From contig NC_023753.2 in the NCBI RefSeq assembly GCF_000499845.2, positions 21,731,932-21,795,931 of the forward strand: a stretch of 64,000 bases of DNA. The letters run 5' to 3'. Every line of letters starts with the position of its first letter. Position 1 is the first letter of the stretch. This document shows positions 46,744 through 57,977 of the stretch, piece by piece. The notes beneath the pieces were generated by a model. The model made no database searches. It had not been told where the DNA came from and saw nothing but the letters and a program-made list of their open reading frames with translations. The translations under genes were made by a program, and so were the position numbers. This DNA comes from Phaseolus vulgaris. Taxonomy: Eukaryota > Streptophyta > Magnoliopsida > Fabales > Fabaceae.

Positions 46744-48289
46744 TGGCTGACAGAATGACTTTTCTTCATGCAATAAAAGCATGTAACAACCGGTTGAAAT
46801 GATATTTTAACCGATTGTTTTTCTGGAAAATTTGAAAAAGGTTTTGTAAATTTCTTTTCTTTGCTTTGAGGGTAAAAACCCAAACCTGCTTTTCCAAATA
46901 CACATTTTTGTGAAGCTAAAACATCTTCAAAATTGGACTTTCCAGTTGTAAGCTTGTCCAAGGTTTTCAAGAGGTAACAAATCTTCTTTTAAAGAGGTTC
47001 ACAATTTTCACAAGTTTTTGTCTCACAACTGCAAGAAGAATTTTTGTAAATTAAATCCATATTTTCAAAATCTTCTTTTGTTTTGCTTATCTCTTCCTCT
47101 AGAGTCTTAACTCTATTTTCCAACTAGTTATTTAATCCTTTCAACCGGTTGAGAGAAAGTGTCAATCGGTTGGCTTCATCATGAGTTTCATAAAAAGCAT
47201 TAAGCAATTGATCATAGGTGGTACCTTTACTTGATGAAGTAGAATCCATGCTACTTGTTACTGATGCTAAAAGGCAAAGATTAGCTTCCTCATCATCTGA
47301 AGAACTTGAGGATGAGACATCATTGTCATCCCATGCTATATATGCTTTCTTAGCTTTTTCCCTTTTTCTCCCTTTTCTTTAACTTCATTGTTTGGATATT
47401 CAGCCTTGATATGACCCTGTTCACCACAACCATAACAAGTATACTTATTAGAATTGAATTCACTAGGTTTCTTTGAATCATACCTTTTACAAGCTTGTCT
47501 CTTTCTCAAGAATTTGCTGAATTTTCTTGATAACAAACTTATGTTCTCTTCTTCACTTTCATTGGAATCTGGTTGTTGTTTGCTAGCTTTAAGTGCTATG
47601 CTCTTGTTATGCTTTTCTTCACTTTCTTGGACAGCAAGCCTTTGAATCTCAATTTCATGCTCTCTTAGTTTACCGAAAAGAGATGCTACAGTCATTGAGG
47701 TGAGATCCTTTGATTTAGGGATGATAGTAACCTTTCGCTGCCATGTTCTATCAAGACACTTTAGTACCTTGATGTTAAGCTCTTCCTCATCAAACTTTTT
47801 ACCAAGACTCATAAGATGATTCACAATGTGAGAAAACCTCTTCTGCACGTCACATATGGATTCTCCCTTTTGCATTCTGAAGAGTTCATACTCTTGAATC
47901 ATAGCATGCTTCCTAGCTCTCTTCACATCAGTTGTGCCTTCATGTGTGACCTCCAAGATGTCCCACATTTCTTTAGCAGAGCTGCATTGTGAAACCCTGA
48001 AAAACTCATCACAACTTAGAGCAGATGTTATAATATTTTTGGCTATCCAATCAAATTTAACTTTCTTACTTTCTGCCTCAGTCCACTCGGATGAAAATTT
48101 ATCAACTAAAACATCATCTTTCTTAACTGGAGGTACAAAAGGACCATTTTCAATTGACTCCCAAATGCCTTTATCAATTGAGTGTATAAAATTTTTAATT
48201 CTCACTTTCCAAAATTGGTAATTAACTCCACAAAACAGTGATGACCTGTTTATTGAGGCACCTTCCCCAAAGGGCATTTTATCAGCCAT
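46744..48289 (-). pseudogene. gag: SIRE-type gag (frameshifted, 3' truncated)
   Basis: Starts at the ATG at 48289 (MADKMPFGEG). Copia-type capsid domain (WKVRIKNFIHS, AKEMWDILEVTHEGT, YELFRMQKGESI, TMTVASLFGKLREHE), then a first CCHC knuckle CYGCGEQGHIKAEYP whose last Cys is Tyr. A frame change near 47340 is followed by a coiled-coil-like part, CVFGKAGLGF, and a second knuckle CFYCMKKSHSV cut off at about 46744 by the deletion into the 3' LTR. Gag would form the particle; this copy cannot. Confidence 0.85.
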
Positions 48290-48342
48290 CAAAAAGATTT
48301 TCAGAAACCAAAAAACAAACTTGAGTAACTTTCATGAACCTA

Positions 48343-48356
48343 GCTTTTGATGCCAA
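48343..48356 (-). promoter_or_regulatory. Primer binding site of the SIRE derivative
   Basis: On minus TTGGCATCAAAAGC follows the 5' LTR end, close to TGGTATCAGAGC, the initiator methionine tRNA complement used by many plant copia elements. Confidence 0.7.
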
Positions 48357-48357
48357 T

Positions 48358-49451
48358 TGTTAGGATTGATGGCTAAAACAAGAAGGGGGGGAGGTGAATT
48401 GTTTATAAAAGATTTTCACAAATACTTTTTTAAGAATGAATCTTTAACCATCAACTCAGATAAGCAATTCAGAAAGTCAATCAAATAGTCAAACAGAAAC
48501 TTATATCAGAATTTTAATCGGCTAAAAGCACGATTTAACCAGTTGTTTATGACAGCGGAAATATCAAACAGTTATGGAGAAGAGAGATAGAGAGATTTAC
48601 ACACAAGGTTTATACTGGTTCACTAAATCCCTGAGCTACATTCAATCCTCAGTCAAACCACTGAGTATTCCACTATGTAACCAAACACATATTATAACAC
48701 TACACCACAAAGAAGTGACTTTGAATCCCACAAAGCCTACTCACCCTCTTTGTACACAACAAACACCTCAAGATAAAATCACACTGACTTTACAAGATTT
48801 TACAAACAATTTTACAGAGTGTAATTTGAATAATTACAAGAAACTAAGGGTAGAGAACACCTGGAATTACAGTAAACCAGAAACCTTATTGATTAGTTCT
48901 TAAATCACAACAAAGCCCAAAAGCAATCTGGCTAAACTTAGAAAAACACCTTTTCACAAATAGTTGATAATCTCTCTTTTTCATCTCAAATCAGAGTGTA
49001 AAACTTCTCTCTTTCATTCATGTTAGACATTTGAAAGAAGGCTATATTTATAACCTTTGAAAAACTACCATTAAAGGAAGATTTAAACAGCTGAAATAGT
49101 TAAAACAGGTTTTCAAAAAGCTGTTATGAAAACTCACATTTAATCGGTTGAAACTGCGATTTAACCGGTGGAATGGTTTTAGCAGTTATACAACTGATTC
49201 AAAAAACAGTTTCAAAACTCATTTGCCAGCTAAGTGACAAACAACTGATTGTCTCAAAACTTTAATCGGTTGTTTTTCCCTTTGCATGGAAAAACACTTA
49301 GTTCTTTAAAACAGATTGAAACAAGCTTTGCATGAGAACCAAGACTGATCTTACAAAGATTCTAAACCCCATAACTAAACCCAAACCTAAAACACAACAC
49401 AACTTCAGGTTCCATGACGATTTGATACATCAAAACTTCCCATCTTCAATA
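48358..49451 (-). repeat. 5' LTR of the gag-only SIRE derivative
   Basis: On plus from TGTTAGGATTGATGG to CATCTTCAATA, followed by GATAC. The end CAATA instead of CAACA means the LTR's own 5' terminus reads TA rather than TG; the LTR at 7469-8575 shows the same. Confidence 0.82.
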
Positions 49452-49456
49452 GATAC

Positions 49457-50530
49457 ATGTTTGATTGATTCATCCAGGGCTTTAGTACCCTTTTTATCAT
49501 AAAACCTAGAAAACCATGTGCCATCTACTTTTGAAATGCTCATGCAATTTCGAAATTAGATTAAAGTAGAACTAACACAATGGTTTGGATGTACAAGATG
49601 ACCAAACATCATGCATCTGAAGGGACCTATGTCTGACATACATAGATGCAATAGGCACATCCCTATGCGTTAAAAATATGACAAGGAGGAGATTTTAATG
49701 TACCTGATTAGAAGCTTTCTTGAGTGTGATTTAATAATGTAATCTCTTAGTATGAAACAAAAAATGAGTGAAATGTAATGAAAATAAATGACTAAATTTT
49801 ATGGGGTGGGGGAGATTCAAGAAGGAGCTCAAATGGTGGAACTGAAAAATTATCCAGTTCAAGTTCCTTTATAGTATGCATCTCCTTCTGATTTGCGGAT
49901 TCATTCAAATTTTCAAACATAATAGCTACTTTCAAGAATTCTCTCAGTACATTCTCATCCGCTTCATTGACTTCATTCTAGAGAGGAACTAGTTTTGCCT
50001 CTTCAAAATTGGCTTGAGCGAATGAAAAATGGCTTGAGCGAATTTAGAGCATACTTGTTTACACAATTTTCTATCGAGCGTTATGCCATTGGCTTGAGCG
50101 AATTTTGTCCAGAGAGAAATCCTACTTCCAGTGACTTTTTAGCTTAAGCGAATGTGATTTTGGCTGAGCCAATTTGCTCTTCAAAAAAATTTCTCATTTT
50201 TTACAACATATTTGGCTTATGAGTTTTTAATACGTTGAACACTTTGGCTCTTATTATAATAAATCCTTCTGATTCATTTCACTGAATGTTTCTAGATAGG
50301 CTTAGCAAATCATACTTTCTATAACAAATTATTTTTTAGGGACTGAATGTATGATTGCTTAGTCTAGGTCATTTTATGTTGCCATTTTTCTCTTATGCCA
50401 AGGCTTCTTAGCACTTTGTTATTCATTGTTTTTCACTTCTCCTTTTTGGTCTTCTTCATGTCTCCTAAAATAAATTCACACAAAAAATAGCAAAAAATAA
50501 ACAAACAACGGAAAATATAAACAACATTTA
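49457..50530 (-). other. Athila 3' region, mostly non-coding
   Basis: Between the Athila 3' motif and the 3' ORF. A minisatellite of GGCTTGAGCGAAT units lies at about 50011-50180. A coding-like minus segment near 49990-49800 (ENVLREFLKVA, ENLNESANQKEMHTIKELEL) is not assigned. I see nothing else. Confidence 0.45.
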
Positions 50531-50879
50531 GATGCCTCCTAATAAGCACTCTTTTAACGCCATTAGCTTGACACATATTCAGTTATAGGGAGAGATGGGA
50601 GTAGGACTTTCCCTATTTGTTATCTTGAAGCAAGTCCCTTGTGGTATTGATGATGATTTTTCTAGAGATGTAATATCAAAACCTCATTTTATATCTATAG
50701 TTTAACCTTTCCTTTATCCATATTTTATATGTTTTTAGGAAAGGTCTCCTTAAGATCAAAGGGACTTCCTTACATTCTTTTGTAGGAAATATAAATTTAT
50801 CAACTTTCACTAACATTTTATCAATTATTCCCAATGGTTATTGTACACTTCTATTTGTCATTCTGAAAATCATGCTAGT

Positions 50880-51105
50880 GGGCTTCATGATCATTTTTCG
50901 CAATTTCTTCATGAGAGAGAGGTATTAAATTGATATTAGCCCCTAAGTCAAGTAATGCATTTTGTACATGAAGGTTTCTTAGAGTCCTTTGGATTGTGAA
51001 GCTCCCAAGATCATTCTCCTTCCTTGGTAGAGGTTGTACCTTCTCATTGTCGTCCTCCCTTGTCTTTCCCTCTCCTTTCAACATTTTTTTTTTCAATTTC
51101 AATTT
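50880..51105 (-). pseudogene. Athila aspartic protease remnant
   Basis: Minus frame ending at 50875 with PLPRKENDLGSFTI, an active-site motif DLGAN (50949-50935) and INLIPLS. Downstream sequence to the 3' motif at 50572 has stops and only faint similarity to the protease C-terminus. The motif GTCAAGCTAATGGCGTTAA (50572-50554) follows without any RT. Confidence 0.68.
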
Positions 51106-51159
51106 TTTTTTCTCAAATAAAACTTTTTCCTCCAGGATCAAATCTTAGAGTTTTATCCC

Positions 51160-51842
51160 TCAATATCCATACCCCTGAGTTCTAGGACATTGCATTTTTC
51201 TTTGGGGTTTACCTGTGTGTTGGTCGTAAATCATTTGTCTTGGCGTTTTGATAATTTGTTGTCCAATTGCCCCATTTGTGTTTCCAAGTTTTTTTATGGA
51301 AGCTTCAATATTTTTTTTATTCATCGAGGAGGCTTGCATAAATTTCTCCACTGTCCTCTAATTTTGATGTTTTGTCATGAAGTGAAGGATAACACGTTGT
51401 TGATGTGGCTAGTAGGATTGATTATTGTTGGAGGAAAAAAAAATCCAACCAAGTTCTGGTTTGGGTTATTCCATCAACCTTGCATTCCTTGATTGTTCAA
51501 ATATTGAACTTCTTTTCATGCAGTGAGGCTACAAAAATTTGGTGATTGATTTTCCCCAAAGTCTTCATTTGTCCTTGGATGACTAGAATGTTGGGGAGGG
51601 TTTCTAGCATGTAGTTGCTGAGGAAACTTTGAAATTTGTTTTGCTAGGGCTTCTTTGTTGGGTTAAAATCTTGTTTTGCGCCAGGAGTGTGTCAATTTTA
51701 TTTATTTCCAACACTCAAACCATTGTGAAAGATACTTAGCTGGGTCACGTTTTCAAAATCATGATTGGGGCATTTTCTTAATAGGGTTTTGAAGCACTTC
51801 TAGACTTCGCATAAAGGCTCGCATGGTCTTTTCCTGAATGTA
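51160..51842 (-). pseudogene. gag: Athila gag, downstream part
   Basis: On minus, just left of the SIRE LTR: FKTLLRKCPNHDFENVTQLS and FHNGLSVGNK, then degenerate knuckle-region sequence (VQYLNNQG) and MEKFMQASSMNKKNIEASIK with QHTGKPQRK, similar to Athila gag ends (compare 12600-12680). Several stops. It continues the capsid domain interrupted at 57978. Confidence 0.7.
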
Positions 51843-52403
51843 TAAATTGTTGAACAAGATGCTTTGATGTCTCCAAATCCAAAAGGAAAGCTTGAAGACC
51901 TTGCTGTTGGATGTGTGTGTGTTGTCTAGTTGTTTGAAACTTGTTAATTCACTCATTAAGATAATCCAAGTTCATTTGAATCTTTAACCTTTTGAAAATA
52001 TGGGTTTTCTAAAAAAGCTATTGAAATTTCAACAGTTTGAAATTTCGAAACAATAGGTTGTTTTACCTTATTAGTTTTTGAAAAGCTTGACTTTGCTGTC
52101 AAGTCAATTCAACCGATTGTTTCGACAAATCAATCGATTGTTTTTCCTGAAAACCTTAACAAAATTTTGTTAAGTGGTTTTAATATGTTTTAAATGATCC
52201 TAACTACCTTGGCTCCTTTATTAAATGTTTTTTACCACTTGGTTGGTCTATATAAAGGTGGTTTTACACTCCTAATCTTGATGTAAGAAAAAGAGTTTAT
52301 CAAAAACAGTTTTTCCAAGATTTGAAAGAGCTTTGGATCATTCTTAAGTGTGTGGAATATGATTGGGTTGTAATTCTGAACTTTAAGTTTTGTAATACCC
52401 AGG

Positions 52404-53400
52404 TGATGGAGATCAAGCCCAAGAGGACATGGAGGCCAATCAACAAGATCAAGAGGAGGTGGAGGCACAAATAGAAGACGCCCATGGAGGTCAAAGTCCA
52501 CCTCAAAGGATTACAAGAAGCATGTTCAAAGCTTTGGGAGCTAGAGGACATTTATTTTCTCTTTTTGTAATTTCTTTAGTTGAAGGTGCTTAGAGGGAAA
52601 CATTAGAAACCTCTTTTGTTTTAGCATCTTTTAGTCTTTAGTTAGGAGTCTTAGGAGGGGTGTGTTAGTAGATAGGTGTAGGAGTAGAAAAGGAGGTGCC
52701 AAAGTGAAGGAAGAGGTCACACCTTCCTCATGCTTTGTTTTAGGCGCAAATTCTACAAGCTTTTTGGGAGGGAGTTTTTGAATTTGTGTAGCTTATATTT
52801 CAGCACCTTAGGCTATAAATAGAGGTGCTCTCTTTGTATTTTTCAGATTGGAATTAATCTAAGAAAACTCTACTCAAATTTTGAGTGAACTTTGGAGAGC
52901 TTTTGGAGCCTTCTTCTCTAGTCTTATCTTGATGGATCATTGGAGTCCTCAAGTGGCGGCATCACTCTCATCTAGGAGCATTCCACACTTCTAGTGGCGA
53001 GATCATCCAACATTCTTCCATCTTCATGAGCATTCTCTTCTCCTTCCTTTCTTCTCTTTCAATTGTTCATGTTGTCTTGTGTTCTTGAGTTGTTTGGTTC
53101 GGTTTTTCTGTTTTTCCAGCACTTATATTCTGTTCTTGTCTTTTAATTTCACTTTTGTTCGGTTCATATGTTTGCTTAATCAATTCTGTTCGGTCCTTTC
53201 AATTTTACCTCTCTTTGTTGATTCAATTTGACAATATGTGGAGCATCCAAATGAGTTTGGGATTTGGTACTAGTTTTTGGTGAGTTCTTGTCTTAGAACA
53301 ATGATCCAACTCTAAGAAAAGTGCCTCTATAATGTCCAGCTCAAGGTGATTCCTAAGAATGTCAAGAATCATTCTCTATATGGCTAGTGGAATCACATCA
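52404..53400 (+). repeat. 5' LTR of the Ty3 element
   Basis: TGATGGAGATCAAGCCC to GGAATCACATCA. TATA box TATAAATAG at 52813-52821; CAAGTGGCGGCAT and CTTCTAGTGGCGAGATC boxes near 52950-53005. Same family as the solo LTR 24921-25949. TGGTATCATGAGTC at 53403-53416 is the primer site. Confidence 0.87.
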
Positions 53401-53416
53401 TGTGGTATCATGAGTC

Positions 53417-54854
53417 TTAGGTTCATTCTTGTTTAATTGTTGAGTTGTGTGCACTTTATTTCAAGAGCTCTTTAATTTCTTGCAATTTAAGTTTCTGTTT
53501 TAGAATTTTAATTGAGTATTCTTGCTGTTTTTCTTTTACACCAAGTGCTTGTGAAAAGGTTTATGGCACTCATAATTCTTATGAGTATGGTTGCTCTTTT
53601 GGAATGGCATTATCCTTCCTAGAGTTTACCTTAAGCTTCCTTTCACTTGTTGTTAAAATTTGTGACGTGTCTTTTAATTTTGTAATCATGTCAAGTTTTG
53701 TCTTAGTCATGTTATTCCATATTTGTCATTACTTCTAGTAGTACTTTTATTGTTTTGATTGTTTCTTGCTTTGGTGTCATATAATTTTCTGAATTGATGT
53801 TGATCCTTTGTGCATTTTTTTTTTAGAATTGAGTTCATACTTGTATTCTAGACCTATACAAGTTCCAATACATCATTTTCTATTATGTCTTTGCTAGTTC
53901 ATCATCCTGTTTTTTATTCCTATTAGGATTCCTCTGTTTCTCAAACAAAGTGCTTACTGTTTTTCCTTATTGCAATTGATTTACTTACTGGAAAATTCTG
54001 AAATTCTGGATTTGAGGTATTCAAAGTGTTAGAAAAGAATAGAAAAAAGAATCATTCAAAAATACGAAGTACACAAAAAATGATAAATAAAATAAAAAAA
54101 GTGTACAATTCTGCCGAAAAAAATACAGTAATCTGGCAGCGATTTTGAAAAATTTATTTCTCTCAATTGGCTTACTGTTTTAAATTGATTCCAGTGCCAT
54201 TATTGAGTTAACATCTTGAAGTTTCTGTGGTTTAAATTTCATAATCCAGTTCGCTCTACATCATTCCAGTTAAATCAGTGAATATCAAGCACAGTTTGCA
54301 TTAAAAAAAAAAAATTCCAGTAGCTAAATTTTTGTTTTCTTCATCTACTCTAGTGCTTTTCCTTAAGTATTCTTTTGTGTGCCTACTTTCTCATTGAGTT
54401 CTTTATTTTCTTGATTGTCTTTCATTCCTTACTCTTTGAGTTTGTCTTACATATAGTATTCCTTTTGCAAATACCTTTCTTTGCTTATACCTTTTCTTGT
54501 TTGTCTTTATTGATTCTTTGGTTTTGTGGTGGTTGCTTTTGAGATTGGTGTGCTTGCTTTGACATCTTTCATTTGAGGATTCCAAGGCCTCAAGATCAGA
54601 TTGGTGCAAGAACATTATTTCTTTGAGAGTGACCTCTTTTTCTACCTCATTTCACTTCGGCAGTTTCAATTGCCAAGCTCACTGTTTTTGCTAATTTTTT
54701 TAACTTGTTTGCTGTTTTGTGTGTTTGCTGTTTTTAATTCCAACTGGCTGGATTTTCAAGTGATGCATCCTACAAGCAGAATTCTCCTTCCAAAGCTTCA
54801 ATTCTTGGTGAATTACATGAAGCTCAAAGAACAATTAGACGGTTGGAGGAGAAA
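53417..54854 (+). other. Leader of the Ty3 element
   Basis: T-rich non-coding leader. From 54738 the gag frame is already open without a stop (GFSSDASYKQNSP...), but no ATG occurs before 54855. A frame at 54601-55131 in another phase shows no features. Confidence 0.55.
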
Positions 54855-57521
54855 ATGCAAAAGATGGAGGTCCAACAAGCTAGACCATCTCCTTCTATCC
54901 ATGATGGACATCATTCTCATAGACCATCTTCAAGAGCTTCTTCAAATGATGTTGGCCGTGAAGATGAGCATAGGAGAAGGAGACCTCCACCCCAAGTCCA
55001 TGAACAAAGACATCATCACCAAGGGGAAAGAATTCACTACGGCAATGGCTTCTATCATGATGCAAAGTCCAAGCTTCCTTCGGTCAAGCTACCTTGTTTT
55101 AATGGTTCTAGTGATCCAAATGTATATTTAGATTGGGAGGCTAAGTGTGAACAAATTTTTGAGATCCATGAGATCCAAGATGAGCATAAGCTCAAGCTAG
55201 CCACCCTAGAGTTTAGTGATTATGCCATGAAATGGTGGCATGGAATTGTAAAGGACATTATCTATCACAAGGGTCCTCCCGTGGACTCTTGGAACTCTTT
55301 AAAGGATCATATGCGCGCTAGGTTTGTGCCCCCACATTTTAGGAAAGACCTCATGTTGAGACTCCAACGGTTTCAACAAGGCACGCTAAATGTGGATGAA
55401 TATTATAAGGAGCTTGAGACGCTTGTGCTTAAAATTGAATTAGAAGAAAGTGAAGAAGCCATGGTTGCTAGGTTTGTAAGTGGTCTTAGGAAGGATATTC
55501 AAGACATTGTTGAGTTACAAGAGTATACATCATTGGGCTCTTTAGTTCATTTTGCAATGAAGGTGGAAGCCCAACTTGCTAAGAAAAACTCTTTTAAAAA
55601 TGCTTCCAATGATGGATACTACTCCAAGTCTTGGAGAAACAAAACTTCTTTTTCTAAACATCCTTCCAAAGATTCTTCTTTCAAACCCAAGGAATCTAAG
55701 CCATCTACTTCTAGGCCTAAATCTCCCACTAGAACGTCTAATACTAAATGCTTTAAATGTATGGGTTATGGTCATATTGCTGCAAATTGTCCTTCCAAAC
55801 GAAGTATGTACATGCATGAGGGCATTCTAGTTAGTGAGCATGATTCGGATTCTCCTAAGCATACATTGCATTCTCATGCATCTAGTGAGGAAGAGAGTGA
55901 ATGTCCACTTGAAGGGGACTTGTTAGTTGTGAGAAGACTTCTTGGACAAGTTTCACAACCTTTTGATGAAAGTCAAAGGGAAAATATTTTCCATACAAGA
56001 TGTCTTATTCAAAACAACATTTGTTCCTTGATAGTGGATGGGGGTAGTTGTGCAAATGTGGCTAGTACAAGAGTAGTAGATAAGCTTGGATTGCCTACTA
56101 TCTCTCGTACAAAGCCCTACAAATTACAATGGCTTAGTGAAGTAGGAGAAATAATTGTTAATAAACAAGTCCTCATCCATTTCTCCATTGGAAAATACAA
56201 AGATGAGGTATTATGTGATGTTGTGCCCATGGAAGCCACTCATGTTCTTTTGGGAAGGCCTTGGCAATTTGATAGAAAAGTTTTACATGATGGCTTTACC
56301 AACAAACTATCTTTTGAATTCCATGGTCACAAGGTTACTTTAAAATCTCTCTCTCCAAGAGAAGTTCATGAGGACCAAGTTATTATGAAGAAAAAGAGGG
56401 AGAGTGAAAAACATAAAAAAGATAAAAAAGATAAGAGTTCTAAGCCTATACTCCTTGTGTCTAGGCGTGACATTGAAAGGGAAATAGTGGCTCATCATCC
56501 TCTTTTCTTAGCCATCCCTAGAACTCTTAGAGTAGAACCACTTGTTGATAGTCCTCATTGCTTGGAAAATTTGGTAGAAGAGTTCCAAGATGTGTTTCAA
56601 GATCCTCCAAATGGACTTCCACCTTTGAGAGGGATTGAGCACCAAATTGATTTGATACCGGGCTCTTCTTTACCAATCCGTCCAGCATATAGGACCAATC
56701 CAAGTGAAACCAAGGAAATTCGCCAACAAGTTGAGGCTTTGATTGAGAAAGGGTGGGTGCAAGATAGCATGAGTCCTTGTGCTATGCCTATCATCTTAGT
56801 GCCAAAAAAGGATGGCACATGGCGAATGTGTTCGGATTGTAGGGCCATAAATAACATAACCATTAAGTATAGGCATCCCATACCTGGACTAGATGATTTG
56901 TTGGATGAATTACATGGTTCTAAAATTTTTTCAAAGATTGATCTTAAAAGCGGCTACAATCAAATCCGTATCAAACCGGGTGATGAATGGAAGACGGCTT
57001 TTAAGACCAACTTTGGTTTATATGAGTGGTTAGTTATGTCTTTTGGTTTAACTAATGCACCAAGTACCTTCATGCGCCTCATGCATCATGTTCTTAGACC
57101 TTTCATTGGTAAGTTTGTTGTGGTTTACTTTGATGACATTCTCATTTATAGCTTATCTTTGAATGACCATAGGTTGCATGTTAGGCAAGTTTTAGAAACC
57201 CTTAGGAAGGAACATTTGTATGCTAACCTTGCTAAATGTATGTTTGCTCTTGATCATATAGAATTCCTAGGGTTTGTGGTGAGTTGTAAAGGGGTCCATG
57301 TGGACAAAACAAAGGTAGTGGCCATTCAAAATTGGCCTACACCGAAATCTTTGAATGAGGTCCGAAGTTTTCATGGACTTGCTTCTTTCTATAGAAGATT
57401 TGTCCCAAACTTTGGTACCATTGCCGCACCACTCAATGACATAGTGAAAAAAGATGTGGTCTTTCATTGGGGATTCCCTTCTTCCTTGATTACTGTATTT
57501 CTGTATTTGTGTTGCCAATGA
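54855..57521 (+). CDS. gag-pol: Ty3 Gag-protease-RT polyprotein, C-terminally truncated
   Basis: One open frame of 888 residues from the first ATG. A His/Arg-rich start is followed by a capsid-type domain (LPCFNGSSDPNVYLDWE, MRARFVPPHFRKDLMLRLQR, YYKELETLV, MVARFVSGLRKDIQDIVELQ). A CCHC knuckle CFKCMGYGHIAANC lies at 55749-55790. The protease active-site motif VDGGSCAN is near 56034, followed by HVLLGRPWQFDR. RT covers about 56640-57420 with CSDCRAINNITIKYRHPIP, SKIDLKSGYNQIR, MSFGLTNAPSTFMRLM and the catalytic YFDD at 57126-57137. The start of the RNase H linker follows. The last 14 or so codons come from the SIRE LTR. Catalytic residues of protease and RT look intact, but the missing integrase and 3' LTR make the element immobile. 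Confidence 0.88.
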   Translation: MQKMEVQQARPSPSIHDGHHSHRPSSRASSNDVGREDEHRRRRPPPQVHEQRHHHQGERIHYGNGFYHDAKSKLPSVKLPCFNGSSDPNVYLDWEAKCEQIFEIHEIQDEHKLKLATLEFSDYAMKWWHGIVKDIIYHKGPPVDSWNSLKDHMRARFVPPHFRKDLMLRLQRFQQGTLNVDEYYKELETLVLKIELEESEEAMVARFVSGLRKDIQDIVELQEYTSLGSLVHFAMKVEAQLAKKNSFKNASNDGYYSKSWRNKTSFSKHPSKDSSFKPKESKPSTSRPKSPTRTSNTKCFKCMGYGHIAANCPSKRSMYMHEGILVSEHDSDSPKHTLHSHASSEEESECPLEGDLLVVRRLLGQVSQPFDESQRENIFHTRCLIQNNICSLIVDGGSCANVASTRVVDKLGLPTISRTKPYKLQWLSEVGEIIVNKQVLIHFSIGKYKDEVLCDVVPMEATHVLLGRPWQFDRKVLHDGFTNKLSFEFHGHKVTLKSLSPREVHEDQVIMKKKRESEKHKKDKKDKSSKPILLVSRRDIEREIVAHHPLFLAIPRTLRVEPLVDSPHCLENLVEEFQDVFQDPPNGLPPLRGIEHQIDLIPGSSLPIRPAYRTNPSETKEIRQQVEALIEKGWVQDSMSPCAMPIILVPKKDGTWRMCSDCRAINNITIKYRHPIPGLDDLLDELHGSKIFSKIDLKSGYNQIRIKPGDEWKTAFKTNFGLYEWLVMSFGLTNAPSTFMRLMHHVLRPFIGKFVVVYFDDILIYSLSLNDHRLHVRQVLETLRKEHLYANLAKCMFALDHIEFLGFVVSCKGVHVDKTKVVAIQNWPTPKSLNEVRSFHGLASFYRRFVPNFGTIAAPLNDIVKKDVVFHWGFPSSLITVFLYLCCQ

Positions 57522-57977
57522 GTGTTGTGTGTTCTTGAGGTGTTCAAGACCAACACTCTTGGTGTGGTTTTCCAAAGGTAGTGTGTTTCTTGAGGGGTTC
57601 AAGGTCACTACTTTGGTGTGTGGTGTTTGTAATCTGGTTTTGATTGCATAGTGGATTACCCAGTGGTTTTTGGGGACTGGATGTAGCTCTTGGTGTAAGA
57701 GTGAACCAGTATAAATCTATTTGTGTAATTCTCTCTTTCCTTGACCTTACATATATTTGTTTTAAGTTGTTTTTATTAACAGCTAATAAAAACAATCGGT
57801 TGAATCACAAAAACAACCGGCTGATTTTTTGGAAATCAACTAAAACAGCTTTGTGCTTTGCTTTCCTTAGTTTCTTTCTTTGTGATTCTTCATTGACTTT
57901 CATTATACCTTCAAAGTTTTCAAAAAAATTTCATAAACAATTCACCCCCCTTTTGTTTAAGGCCATATATTCTAACA

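Larger units (their letters stand above)
45688..49451 (-). mobile_element. SIRE-type copia derivative: two LTRs and gag only
   Basis: LTRs at 45688-46743 (3', truncated at its U3 end) and 48358-49451 (5'). Both start TGTTAGGATTGATG on plus. Perfect GATAC duplication at 45683-45687 and 49452-49456. Just left of the 5' LTR, GCTTTTGATGCCAA (48343-48356) is the complement of a methionine-tRNA-type primer site. Between the LTRs there is only gag; the sequence jumps from the second gag zinc knuckle straight into the 3' LTR near 46743, with pol and the polypurine tract lost. The two LTRs look very similar, so the insertion is fairly young. Confidence 0.88.
52404..57480 (+). mobile_element. Ty3/gypsy (chromovirus-like) element, 3' truncated
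   Basis: Has a 5' LTR (52404-53400), a primer site, a leader of about 1.4 kb and one long gag-protease-RT frame that ends abruptly at about 57478 in SIRE LTR sequence. RNase H, integrase and the 3' LTR are missing. The bases before the LTR are CCAGG; no matching copy is seen on the right, as expected after a deletion that took the 3' end together with some SIRE LTR. Confidence 0.85.
51848..57977 (+). mobile_element. SIRE solo LTR, split by a truncated Ty3 element
   Basis: The left half (51848-52403) begins TGTTGAACAAGATGC and the right half (about 57481-57977) ends CATATATTCTAACA. TAAAT flanks both ends (51843-51847, 57978-57982), a perfect duplication, and both flanks are minus-strand Athila gag that joins up. 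Comparison with the complete LTR at 31784-32900 places the break in the middle, near the GTAAT.CC..CTTC region. Confidence 0.87.
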
